39,862 nucleotides of DNA from a virus. The stretch covers positions 1 to 39,862 of IMG/VR virus record IMGVR_UViG_3300037166_000180; one strand, 5' to 3'. Shown here in pieces: positions 1-7,040 of the stretch. Numbering within the stretch: position 1 is the stretch's first letter; each line of letters starts with the position of its first letter. The notes below the pieces were generated by a model. The model searched no databases. It was not told the DNA's origin and was given only the letters and a program-made list of their open reading frames with translations. The translations under genes were made by a program, and so were the position numbers.

Positions 1-1
1 C

Positions 2-213
2 GGGTACGGATTTGCCCTCCCGGAAGGCTGCACCATCGGCGGCGATGCTTACCTGAGCGGGTACGGATTTGCCCTCCCGGAAGGCTGCACCATCGGCGGC
101 TATGCTGACCTGAGCGGGTACGGATTTGCCCTCCCGGAAGGCTGCACCATCGGCGGCGATGCTTACCTGAGCGGGTACGGATTTGCCCTCCCGGAAGGCT
201 GCACCATCGGCGG
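2..213. repeat. 57-bp in-frame tandem repeat, 3.7 copies
   Basis: The unit boundaries are 2-58, 59-115, 116-172 and 173-213 (partial). Units 1 and 3 are identical. Unit 2 differs at two bases, turning the peptide DAY into YAD. The period is a multiple of three, so copy-number change would keep the reading frame. The window opens inside the array, so the total copy number is unknown. Confidence 0.95.
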
Positions 214-229
214 AAGAAAAATCTTCTAA
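2..229 (+). CDS. C-terminal end of a leucine-rich-like repeat protein (5' partial)
   Basis: The frame is open from the window edge to a TAA at 227-229 and gives 75 residues. It consists of a 19-residue unit (GYGFALPEGCTIGGDAYLS) repeated three times plus a partial fourth copy, followed by a short tail, GRKIF. The L-P-x-G-x-x-I-G-G-x-x-x-L-S-G pattern resembles the short leucine-rich-like beta-solenoid repeats found in many phage and bacterial proteins, usually in binding or surface roles. The start lies outside the window. No catalytic motif is visible and the function is unknown. The gene ends 40 bases before groEL on the same strand, so co-transcription is plausible. The near-identity of the DNA repeats points to recent expansion. 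Confidence 0.6.
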   Translation, partial: GYGFALPEGCTIGGDAYLSGYGFALPEGCTIGGYADLSGYGFALPEGCTIGGDAYLSGYGFALPEGCTIGGRKIF

Positions 230-269
230 AAATTATTCACCAATTTTTGTTTTTCGCTTGAAAGGTCCT

Positions 270-1976
270 ATGTCCAAGAAAACGCTGATTGAAGACGAAG
301 CCCGCACCGCCATTTTGGCCGGGATGGATTTAGTTGCCGAAATTGTTGGCGCCACCCTCGGGCCGCGCGGTAAAACCGTAATCCTCAGCCGTCCCTATGG
401 CGCCGCATTGGTCACCAAAGACGGCGTCACCGTTGCCGAGCGCGTTTCCCTGAACGATCCTTGCGCCAATGAGGGCGCAAAGCTTATTCAGGAGGTTGCT
501 CGCAAAACCAACACCGAAGCCGGCGACGGAACTACCGCCGCCACCATCCTCTGCCGAGCCATCTTTCGCGAGGGCGTCAAGGTTGTCGCTGCCGGCGCCA
601 ACTCCATGGCTATCGAACGCGGCATTCAGCGTGCCGTGGCCTGTGTCGTCGAGCGGCTGGCAGAGATTTCCCAGCCCATTGACCAGCAAAACATCGACTC
701 CATCCGAGCCGTTGCCACCATCGCCGCCAATGGCGACACGGAGATGGGCGATGTGATTGCCCGCGCCGTCCATCGCACAGGCCTCGAAGGTGTTTGTATG
801 GTTGATAGGTCGCCTACCATCGAGACTACCCTCGAAATCTCGGAAGGTCTCCAATTTGACCGTGGCTTTCTTTCACCCCCCCCCTTGGCCGACCGGGCCC
901 GCGGCGTCACTGTCCTTGAAAACTGCAACATCTTCGTCACGGATCGCCGCTTGATTGCCATGGACCAGGCCGGAGAGTTTCTCACCAAATACCTCAGCCT
1001 GTGCGGCAATGCTCCGCTTCTACTGATTGCCGAGGATGTGGCCGAGGGTGCTCTTCAGGTTCTCGGCGTCAACAACGGAAAAACCCTCAATATCGGAGGC
1101 CGCGCGATTCAATGCACCATCGTTCCCGTGCGTGCACCCGGTTCCGGAGCGGCCAAAAAAGAGGAGCTTGAGGATATTGCTATTCTCACCGGCGCGCGCG
1201 CCTACACCATCGCCAACGGCGATGACCTCACCGCCATCAAGCAAGAGGACTTTGGCTCTGCAACTCGCGTTATTGTTTCGCCGTACCGCACCACCATCGT
1301 CGGAGGATTTGGCGCGCCCATCCGCATCGAAACTCGCAAGGATGAGATTCGCAGCAGGATTGCCGATCCCATCACCAAGGAGTTTGACAAGGCGCAACTT
1401 GAGCGCCGCCTCGCGCTTCTCTCCGCATCCATCGCCGTCATCAAGATTGGTTCCAGCGTCAACTCTAAACTTCTGGAAAAGCGAGATCGCGTCGAGGACT
1501 CCGTCAACGCCACCAAAGCCGCTCTCAAAGAGGGAATCGTACCTGGCGGCGGGGTGGCTCTTATCCGCTGCCTGCCCGCCCTCAATGATCTGCTGGTCAC
1601 CATGGATGGTGAAGAGCAGGTTGGAGCCCGTATCGTCGCTCAGGCCCTTACCAGGCCGTTGCATCGTCTGGCCTCAAACGCCGGCGTCAGTGGAGATGTG
1701 ATTGTCGGCGAAGTCGTGGCGATGAACTCTCCAGAAACCTACATTCCTGCTCATTTCGATGACAGCATTCCCGCATTTCTTGACTATTGGGGATACAATG
1801 CCGCAAGCGGCAATTTTGAAGATATGATCGCCGCCGGCATCATCGATCCCGCTAAGGTCGTTCGCCTGGCCTTGCAGAACTCCGCCGAACTTGCCGGGCT
1901 GTTGCTCACTTCAGCCGCCCTCGTCGTCGACATTCCTGAACCCGTTTCCGCTGTGGCCGCGCCGCCGCGCGGATGA
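270..1976 (+). CDS. groEL: GroEL-type chaperonin (60 kDa chaperonin)
   Basis: The 568-residue protein aligns along its whole length with group I chaperonins, the ATP-driven double-ring folding chambers of the cytoplasm. Visible motifs are TLGPRGKT (29-36), KDGVTV with Asp51, GDGTT (85-89), EGLQFDRG (192-199), the hydrolytic Asp410 in RVEDS, and EGIVPGGGVAL (421-431). The ATG at 270 is chosen because AAAGG lies a few bases upstream; an in-frame TTG at 183 would add 29 residues overlapping the repeat gene. Odd features are LSPPP where bacterial GroEL has LSPYF in the substrate-binding apical domain, an extra segment of about 18 residues near 487-505, and a Pro/Ala tail instead of the usual GGM repeats. 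A matching GroES lies at 33618-33920. It is divergent enough to be a phage-adapted copy. Confidence 0.95.
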   Translation: MSKKTLIEDEARTAILAGMDLVAEIVGATLGPRGKTVILSRPYGAALVTKDGVTVAERVSLNDPCANEGAKLIQEVARKTNTEAGDGTTAATILCRAIFREGVKVVAAGANSMAIERGIQRAVACVVERLAEISQPIDQQNIDSIRAVATIAANGDTEMGDVIARAVHRTGLEGVCMVDRSPTIETTLEISEGLQFDRGFLSPPPLADRARGVTVLENCNIFVTDRRLIAMDQAGEFLTKYLSLCGNAPLLLIAEDVAEGALQVLGVNNGKTLNIGGRAIQCTIVPVRAPGSGAAKKEELEDIAILTGARAYTIANGDDLTAIKQEDFGSATRVIVSPYRTTIVGGFGAPIRIETRKDEIRSRIADPITKEFDKAQLERRLALLSASIAVIKIGSSVNSKLLEKRDRVEDSVNATKAALKEGIVPGGGVALIRCLPALNDLLVTMDGEEQVGARIVAQALTRPLHRLASNAGVSGDVIVGEVVAMNSPETYIPAHFDDSIPAFLDYWGYNAASGNFEDMIAAGIIDPAKVVRLALQNSAELAGLLLTSAALVVDIPEPVSAVAAPPRG

Positions 1977-1984
1977 GGATTTCC

Positions 1985-2284
1985 ATGCAAGATTCTTTTT
2001 TGCCCACCCTTTCGGAGCGGCGGTCCGCTTGCAGATCCTCTGATCTACGCCACTCCGGATATTCTAGGCCACGCCTCACCGGCACCCTCATCCGCATTCG
2101 CGATGAGGGTTACGGTTTCATTCACTCGGCCACAATGGATTACTACGTCAACGTAAGCTCCATGCGAGATCGATCTGCCTGGAGGGAGGGTCAGAAAGTC
2201 AACTTTCTGCCCGGACCTTCCAAGCCCGGCAAAGCTCCACCTGCTTACGATGTGCAAGCTATTCCAACTCGCTCCAAGAGGTAA
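1985..2284 (+). CDS. Cold-shock-domain-like nucleic-acid-binding protein
   Basis: The protein has 99 residues. After a basic leader of about 30 residues comes a cold-shock/S1-like OB-fold pattern: LTGTLIRIRDEGYGFI, where EGYGFI matches RNP1, then DYYVNVSSM in the place of RNP2, and EGQKVNF near the end. Such domains bind single-stranded RNA or DNA. The ATG at 1985 is preferred because GAGGA sits 6 bases upstream; an ATG at 1973 overlaps the groEL stop (ATGA) but has no ribosome site. The tight coupling implies the same transcript as groEL. A role as an RNA chaperone or in transcription is inference from the fold only. Confidence 0.65.
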   Translation: MQDSFLPTLSERRSACRSSDLRHSGYSRPRLTGTLIRIRDEGYGFIHSATMDYYVNVSSMRDRSAWREGQKVNFLPGPSKPGKAPPAYDVQAIPTRSKR

Positions 2285-2291
2285 AATTCCG

Positions 2292-2504
2292 ATGTTTTGG
2301 ATTACTAAAAACGGCATTGTCGAGGACGGTAAGTTAATAACTAGGACGGTATCTGAGGCGAGTATGAAAGAATCTATGGACAAGATTGTGGCGGATAATG
2401 AAAAATTTTATCGCCAATCCAGGCGCAGGCTTTTGATAACTTGTACTGTCTATCTGGCTGCGTTAATTTACATCATTTACGTTTTGTGGGAGGTATGTTC
2501 CTAA
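2292..2504 (+). CDS. Small single-span membrane protein, function unknown
   Basis: The product has 70 residues: a charged N-terminal half (about 45 residues) and one C-terminal hydrophobic stretch around LLITCTVYLAALIYIIYVLW, preceded by RRR. This predicts a tail-anchored protein with the N-terminus in the cytoplasm. AGAGG lies about 10 bases before the ATG; a longer reading from 2250 would overlap the previous gene. It stops directly before the initiator gene. A lysis or membrane-tethering role is possible but nothing in the sequence settles it. Confidence 0.6.
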   Translation: MFWITKNGIVEDGKLITRTVSEASMKESMDKIVADNEKFYRQSRRRLLITCTVYLAALIYIIYVLWEVCS

Positions 2505-3515
2505 ATGGCCCGCAAACCAAAATTTGAGTTATCGGATACCATCTATCTTCGCAATATGAGAGAGAAAGGATGGTTTTGGATCAACAATGAACTTATTGAT
2601 ATTTTCGCGCCTCTTGTCGGACCCTATGCCGTCGCGGTCTACGTATGCCTCTGCCGACGCTGCGAAGGCAACTCCGCCCTCACCCAGTGGAGCCAGCGCG
2701 AGCTTGTTCAGGCTTGGCGGCATGAGACTATGCCTGCCGGACGCACTACGCTCAGCCGTACCTCTATCCAGCGCGCGCTCGCCCAGTTGGTTGCCGCTGG
2801 TCTTGTCCGTGTTGAGCGCGCTGCCACGCGCTCTCAAGGAGCAATCTACGCGCTTCCCAGCCTTCCTCAGCTCGCAACTCAACTCACCCCAGAGATTGCT
2901 GAGAAGTTGGCCGTCCGAATTGAGCTTTCCCATGAACGCTCAGAGTGTGAAGGTGGCCCCGTGGGGGCCACATCAACTATGTCCAAAACCCTGTTGAAAA
3001 GTTGTGGAGAAACACGGTTAGAACCTAACTTATCCACAGATTTTCCGGGGCCACATGTGGCCCCCACGGGGCCTGATGTGGCCCCCGGGGGGGCCTCCTA
3101 CTATAAGCAATACAGCAATACAAACAAAACACTCCCCCCTACCCCCCTCGCGGAGGGGGGGGACGTTTCCGAATCTTGCTCATCGGTTGAAATGCCAGGT
3201 GCCCAAGCCGAAATGATCGCAATTCACCAGTGCTGGCATCTGGCCGAGACGCAGGTCAAAGAGCATCTCTTTGCGGCAGGCGTCAATTTTGGGTTGAAAG
3301 ATGGCGCCGACGAATGGGAGCGGTACTTCGAGCATATTGCTCTGGAGAATTCTTCCCAACTCAGCATCTGCGTTCTGTCCTCACCTGTTCCGGCCGAGAC
3401 TGAGGCTGGCTTCGCCAAGTACAAAAAAACCTGGGACCGAGCGCTCTTTCGGGCCTTTGGTTCCATTCCTCAACTCACGTTTGTCAACCAAGGAGAACAT
3501 CATGCCAAAGCCTGA
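2505..3515 (+). CDS. Winged-helix replication initiator-like protein
   Basis: The 336-residue protein starts with GWFWINNELIDIFAPLVGPYAVAVYVCL, followed by a helix-turn-helix/winged-helix region with SRTSIQRALAQLVAAGLV at about 85-102. This matches the N-terminal DNA-binding domain of phage and plasmid initiators related to lambda O. The middle (about 140-230) is low-complexity and its DNA contains DnaA boxes and GC-rich palindromes; the C-terminal third is helical and Trp-rich. GGAGG lies 11 bases before the ATG, and the end overlaps the next gene by 14 bases. A transcription regulator with a similar winged helix is the alternative, but the origin-like DNA inside the gene favours initiator. 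Confidence 0.65.
   Translation: MARKPKFELSDTIYLRNMREKGWFWINNELIDIFAPLVGPYAVAVYVCLCRRCEGNSALTQWSQRELVQAWRHETMPAGRTTLSRTSIQRALAQLVAAGLVRVERAATRSQGAIYALPSLPQLATQLTPEIAEKLAVRIELSHERSECEGGPVGATSTMSKTLLKSCGETRLEPNLSTDFPGPHVAPTGPDVAPGGASYYKQYSNTNKTLPPTPLAEGGDVSESCSSVEMPGAQAEMIAIHQCWHLAETQVKEHLFAAGVNFGLKDGADEWERYFEHIALENSSQLSICVLSSPVPAETEAGFAKYKKTWDRALFRAFGSIPQLTFVNQGEHHAKA
2953..3160. other. Candidate replication origin inside the initiator gene
   Basis: A perfect DnaA box, TTATCCACA, lies at 3030-3038. An inverted near-box, TGTGGAGAA, lies at 3003-3011 with one mismatch to TTWTNCACA on the other strand. The 8-mer GTGGCCCC or its complement occurs five times (2953-2960, 2964-2971, 3047-3054, 3057-3064, 3078-3085), and 3047-3064 is a perfect 18-bp palindrome. 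A weakly AT-rich run with a duplicated AGCAATAC follows at about 3100-3130, then an 8-bp-stem, 3-base-loop hairpin at 3142-3160. This matches the lambda arrangement in which the origin lies within the initiator gene. Function is inferred. Confidence 0.55.
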
Positions 3516-3870
3516 ACTGGAACCCACCAATCTCGGTTCCATTGCCCGCGGCGCGCTGCTCGAGCTATTCGAGAAATGCGTTTTGAAAGTTGCGCAAAAC
3601 ATCGCCGACACATCCACCAACGCCACTGCGGTGCGCACAATTACCCTCAAGCTTAAATTCAAGCCTGATGTGGATCGGCGAGCCGTTACGGTCAGTACCA
3701 CCTCTGAGTGCAAGACTGCCGGAGTTGCCGAACATGTCAGCCGTGCCTACATCGGCAAAGACGATGAAGGTGGCTGCTACCTCTTCGATCAGGATCCACG
3801 CCAGGATGTGCTCTTCCAGGCTCCCGCGCAGGACCAGTCGCTCATCCAGTTCGCGCAGAAAGCGCAGTAG
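3502..3870 (+). CDS. Conserved phage protein of the 'replication terminator protein' type
   Basis: The product has 122 residues. The pattern IARGALLELFEKCVLKVAQN, then TNATAVRTITLKLKFKP and DRRAVTVS, matches a small family often named replication terminator protein in phages of Gram-positive bacteria. The family name is historical and its function is not established. AAGGAGA lies directly upstream of the ATG at 3502, which overlaps the end of the initiator gene by 14 bases. The companion gene just downstream is the family's common partner. It probably acts on phage DNA during replication, but this is only contextual. Confidence 0.55.
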   Translation: MPKPELEPTNLGSIARGALLELFEKCVLKVAQNIADTSTNATAVRTITLKLKFKPDVDRRAVTVSTTSECKTAGVAEHVSRAYIGKDDEGGCYLFDQDPRQDVLFQAPAQDQSLIQFAQKAQ

Positions 3871-3932
3871 CTTCGCGCTTTTGTCCTAAATCTCAATCGC
3901 TTTATCAACCCCAATTCCCAAGGAGGAATTCC

Positions 3933-4700
3933 ATGGAAGACAGCAAAACGATTCTCGAAATCGAGCGGCTGGTCAAAGCCCAGCAAGACGCTCCGCTCAG
4001 CAGCGCTCAAACCCTCAGCAATGGCGAAAGTCGAGTTTACGCAGTGGACAGTGATTCCAATGGCCGCACTCTGGGAAAGGAAATCACTCCGCCTCGTCCC
4101 AACGAACTGCGGGTCACCACCATCACCGGATTCCTTGACGCCATCGCTGGAGGCGTGCTGGGAGCGGAAAACCTGATTCTGCATGTCGAGGACTATCTCA
4201 CCGTTTCTGCCAAAGCCGCCAAGACCGATTTCTATGGCGTTCGTGACACGCTCTTGACTGCCAAACATACGCCGGCAGGAGAATTTACCTTCGACCATTT
4301 CTACAGCGATCCGGCCCGCTTCATCATCGGCCTGCAAGTTTCTTTCCTTCAGACCGAGGAACTACTTCGCTTGATTCGCATCGCCTCTAACCTCAAAGCG
4401 GGAAATACCGTTCAGGTTGCCGACGATGGTTTCTCGCAGACGGTTACCCTCAAAGCCGGAGAAGTCTCCACTGCGGAGGTCAAGATCGAGCCGCGCATCA
4501 AGCTGATTCCGATTCGCACCTTTCCGGAGATCACGCCGGTCGAGAGCGAGTTTCTGATTCGCTTCCAACAAACTCCCAATCAAACCCCCTCCATCGCACT
4601 TTTTAACCTGGAGGGCACCAAATGGCAGGGTGACACCATGCGCGCAATCAAGAAATACCTTGACAAGGAACTCGACGGAAAGTTCCCGGTCATCGCATAA
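3933..4700 (+). CDS. Conserved phage protein, partner of the replication-terminator-like gene
   Basis: The product has 255 residues and follows an excellent ribosome site, AAGGAGGAATTCC. The C-terminal half carries the recognisable string PRIKLIPIRTFPEI, then PVESEFLIRF, SIALFNLEG and WQGDTMRAIKKYL. I recall these from a phage family usually adjacent to the preceding gene and reminiscent of DUF2303 (YfdQ). No membrane segment or catalytic motif is visible. The middle (QVADDGFSQTVTLKAGEVS) looks like a beta-rich domain. The function is unknown; its place beside the initiator suggests a role around early DNA metabolism. Confidence 0.5.
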   Translation: MEDSKTILEIERLVKAQQDAPLSSAQTLSNGESRVYAVDSDSNGRTLGKEITPPRPNELRVTTITGFLDAIAGGVLGAENLILHVEDYLTVSAKAAKTDFYGVRDTLLTAKHTPAGEFTFDHFYSDPARFIIGLQVSFLQTEELLRLIRIASNLKAGNTVQVADDGFSQTVTLKAGEVSTAEVKIEPRIKLIPIRTFPEITPVESEFLIRFQQTPNQTPSIALFNLEGTKWQGDTMRAIKKYLDKELDGKFPVIA

Positions 4701-4756
4701 AAACAGTAATCAGTGGTTAGTGGAAAGTGAACAGTCACAAAGATCATATTTTTGCT

Positions 4757-4777
4757 GACCACTGACCACTGACCACT
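4757..4777. repeat. Three perfect copies of GACCACT in the spacer
   Basis: The 7-base unit repeats at 4757, 4764 and 4771. The same spacer (4701-4799) begins with an inverted relative, CAGTGGTTAGTGG, so the two halves could pair imperfectly. This is one member of a family of CTG/CAC-type short repeats seen in many spacers of this window. Confidence 0.8.
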
Positions 4778-4799
4778 TCGAAGCAACGCGGAGCGAGTT

Positions 4800-5033
4800 A
4801 TGAATGAATGTCCCACATGTCATCGTCCTTTTGGCGGAAAGCACCGCACTTGCTTTGCCTGTGGCAAGCCCATCCTGCGCCGGCATCGCTGGCACACCGT
4901 AGGATGCTACAACGTCCACGATGACTGCTCCAACCCGGTAATGTCATTGCTGATTCGTCCGCGAGAGGTTGAATTCTCTGAGACCGGCTCGGTATCAGAG
5001 AATTCAACCGATCTTCCAGAAACCGAGGAGTAA
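4800..5033 (+). CDS. Small zinc-ribbon/treble-clef protein
   Basis: The product has 77 residues. The first 45 contain CPTC, CFAC, a basic HRWH segment and two later cysteines, HTVGC and HDDC, enough for one or two zinc sites. The tail is acidic and probably disordered. GGAG lies 6 bases before the ATG. Proteins like this often serve as small nucleic-acid or protein adaptors, but the partner is unknown. A repeat-filled spacer separates it from the upstream gene, and its stop is directly followed by the next ATG. Confidence 0.6.
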   Translation: MNECPTCHRPFGGKHRTCFACGKPILRRHRWHTVGCYNVHDDCSNPVMSLLIRPREVEFSETGSVSENSTDLPETEE

Positions 5034-5474
5034 ATGATACCGCGCAAAAAAATTCTTCTTTGGAGTGAACGCGAGGACCAGGCTGGAGAGCTTGCCTTTA
5101 TCCTCAACACGCAGTTGAGGTTCATCGTAACAAAGGCATCGGATGACCGAGAATTTCAATCACTGCTCGCTCAGCAATGGGATCTGGTTATTATTCCTCA
5201 TGCCTGGACCCCGCTCAAAACCGCTGCCAGAGCTGCCCTGGCAAAGAGGCTTTCTGATTGCCGGGTCCTGATCATAACCCTTGAGCAGAACTATTCTGCG
5301 CCCAATCCTCCAGAGGCCGATTGGGTGCTTCCTTTCGGCGCTAGCAGCGCTGAGATTATAGATCGCTGCTATTTTCTCACTGCCCGCAAACGCGGACCGA
5401 AGCATGACCGAAAGGCGGTTGAAGCTGTTTCAACCATTGCCGTAAAGGAGGTTTCTCTTGGCCAAGCTATCTAA
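5034..5474 (+). CDS. Degenerate response-regulator receiver-like protein
   Basis: The product has 146 residues with the alternating pattern of a CheY-like receiver: KKILLWSERED, then WDLVIIPHAW, CRVLIITLEQNY and ADWVLPFGASSAEIIDRC. The phospho-acceptor position at the end of strand 3 reads IIPH rather than an Asp, so normal phosphotransfer is unlikely. The ARKRGPK tail is the sort I recall from acidobacterial receiver proteins, which suggests a gene taken from such a host. GAGGAG precedes the start by only 3 bases and the gene overlaps the next by 17. It may act as a decoy or a protein-protein adaptor. Confidence 0.55.
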   Translation: MIPRKKILLWSEREDQAGELAFILNTQLRFIVTKASDDREFQSLLAQQWDLVIIPHAWTPLKTAARAALAKRLSDCRVLIITLEQNYSAPNPPEADWVLPFGASSAEIIDRCYFLTARKRGPKHDRKAVEAVSTIAVKEVSLGQAI

Positions 5475-6642
5475 AATTGAATGGACGGATTCCACATGGA
5501 ACCCGATCCGCTTTCGCGTCAAAGCAAACGCTGCGCAGATCGCTCGCGACAAAGGCTATAAATCGCTCGTGCCAATTGCAGAGAAGATGGCCGGGCGCAT
5601 CGGACAACACTGCGAACACGTCTCCTCCGGCTGCGAACACTGCTATGCCGAGACCAATAATCACCGCTGCCTTCCGGCAAACGGGACCGGCCTGCCATAC
5701 GACCGCCGCAGCCGTGACCTGGTTGATCCGTTCATCGACGAGAAGGTGCTGCTGCAGCCGCTGAAGTGGGGGCCTGTAAAGGATGAGTTATCAGAAATCA
5801 AGCCAGATGGTTCTGCTGTCGAGGTGCATAATGACTTGACGTGCTGGCAATCGAGACCTCGCCGCATCTTTCCCATGAATCAATCAGACCTTTTCGCCGA
5901 ATGGGTTACCGATGAGATGCTTGACCGCATCTTCGCGGTGATGGCGCTCTGCCCACAGCATATCTTTCAGGTGCTCACCAAGCGTCCGGAGCGGATGCTG
6001 AGGTATCTGACGGCGCACGGACGCACATCGGAGGTTTATAACGCGGCCACTGCGATTATCTCTGGAGACTTTTCGCGTATGTCCAGCCAGATGGCTAGCC
6101 ACCGCAGCTCGGGGGATGGATGGTGGCCTCTCCCGAACGTCTGGCTGGGCGTGAGCGTGGAGAATCAAGCCGCGGCGGATGAGCGTATTCCGATTCTGCT
6201 TCAGACGCCGGCGGCAGTGCGGTTCGTAAGTTGCGAACCAATGCTTGGGACGTTTGACCTTAAGATTCTGAAAGGTTGTCCTGGCGGAATAGATTGCACA
6301 TGCTGCCACGCTGGATGTGATTGCGGGTGTCGAGACGAATGTCCTAAGTGGCTGAATCAGCGCCGTGTCGACTGGGTGATCTGCGGCGGCGAGAGCGGAC
6401 CTGGAGCGCGTTCGATGCAAGAAGACTGGGCACGCAGCCTGCGAGATCAATGCAAGGCGGCTGCTGTGCCGTTCTTCTTCAAGCAATGGGGCGAGTGGCT
6501 TCCAGCGATGTGCGATGGAGCTGAAGGGGATGGTCAGCAATTGAACTGCTCAGACGCTCCGGTACGCGTTGGCAAGCACGCTGCGGGATCGCTGCTCGAC
6601 GGCGTCGAACACAAGCAATTTCCAGAGGTGAACCATGGTTGA
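5458..6642 (+). CDS. DUF5131 (phage Gp37/Gp68) family protein
   Basis: The product has 394 residues. It begins with SKIEWTDSTWNPI, the family signature, followed by HCEHVSSGCEHCYAE (about 51-65), a cysteine cluster of radical-SAM type, QVLTKRPERM, LPNVWLGVSVENQ, RFVSCEPMLG, WVICGGESGPGAR and FFFKQWGEW. These are the standard conserved blocks. The start is a TTG at 5458, 6 bases after a perfect AAGGAGG. An additional Cys-rich insert (CTCCHAGCDCGCRDEC) lies near 280-295. The biochemical function is not established; it lies at the head of the DNA-modification block, which suggests action on nucleic acid or its precursors. Confidence 0.85.
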   Translation: MAKLSKIEWTDSTWNPIRFRVKANAAQIARDKGYKSLVPIAEKMAGRIGQHCEHVSSGCEHCYAETNNHRCLPANGTGLPYDRRSRDLVDPFIDEKVLLQPLKWGPVKDELSEIKPDGSAVEVHNDLTCWQSRPRRIFPMNQSDLFAEWVTDEMLDRIFAVMALCPQHIFQVLTKRPERMLRYLTAHGRTSEVYNAATAIISGDFSRMSSQMASHRSSGDGWWPLPNVWLGVSVENQAAADERIPILLQTPAAVRFVSCEPMLGTFDLKILKGCPGGIDCTCCHAGCDCGCRDECPKWLNQRRVDWVICGGESGPGARSMQEDWARSLRDQCKAAAVPFFFKQWGEWLPAMCDGAEGDGQQLNCSDAPVRVGKHAAGSLLDGVEHKQFPEVNHG

Positions 6643-6841
6643 AGCTTATCCACTCTACTGGCCTGAAGGCTGGAAGCGCACGCCTTCTTACAGCCGCACG
6701 CATAGCCGCTTCAAAACCGGCTTTGCCGTCTCGCGTGACTTTTTGGTTGCCGAAGTCAAGCGCCTCGGCGGCACTCAGGTCGTGCTTTCCACCAATGTTC
6801 GTCTGCGCGGTGATGGGCTTCCATCTGCCCCGCTTAGATGA
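6635..6841 (+). CDS. Short phage protein, probably truncated
   Basis: The product has 68 residues, beginning VEAYPLYWPEGWKRTP, then SRFKTGFAVSRDFLVAEVKRLGG and VVLSTNVRLRGDGLP. I recall this as the N-terminal part of a phage family that normally continues well past this point with a compact alpha/beta domain. Here it stops after GLPSAPLR. The DNA directly downstream encodes, in another frame, the end of an unrelated ASCH-like domain, so a deletion probably joined two genes. It overlaps the DUF5131 gene end by 8 bases. Confidence 0.5.
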   Translation: MVEAYPLYWPEGWKRTPSYSRTHSRFKTGFAVSRDFLVAEVKRLGGTQVVLSTNVRLRGDGLPSAPLR

Positions 6842-7031
6842 TCTGCGCAACTTCGGCGGCCATCTTGTTGGTTCCGTGGAAATCGTTGATTGCGTCACCA
6901 ACAGCGATAGCGACTGGTATGTTCACCCGTCCATAGGCTTGGTTCTGCGCAATCCCCAAGTTATTGAGCGGCCTGTGCTATGCAAAGGTGCGCTCGGCTT
7001 CTTTAGCCTTCCATCCACGATTAGACTGTGA
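6813..7031 (+). pseudogene. C-terminal remnant of an ASCH-like domain protein
   Basis: Read from the ATG at 6813, the frame gives about 72 residues, with GGHLVGSVEIVDCV, HPSIGLVLRNPQVIE and CKGALGFFSLP. This is the end of the ASCH fold, usually G-x-hhG-hVEhVDCV followed by h-LRNP and CRGxLGFF. The expected N-terminal half (IRQPWAWLI and ENRTW blocks) is absent and no ribosome site precedes it. The fragment therefore looks like the tail of a deleted RNA-binding-type gene. It overlaps the end of the truncated gene upstream. Confidence 0.55.
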
Positions 7032-7040
7032 GCATAATCA

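Noticed and set aside
2-213. CRISPR-like array
   Set aside because: The repeats are directly adjacent with no unique spacers and code for protein in frame.
183-269. 29-residue N-terminal extension of GroEL from a TTG at 183
   Set aside because: It overlaps the repeat-protein gene, has no ribosome site, and GroEL homologues begin at the ATG at 270.
330-1664. Long minus-strand open frames opposite groEL
   Set aside because: They mirror the codon structure of groEL and show no family motifs.
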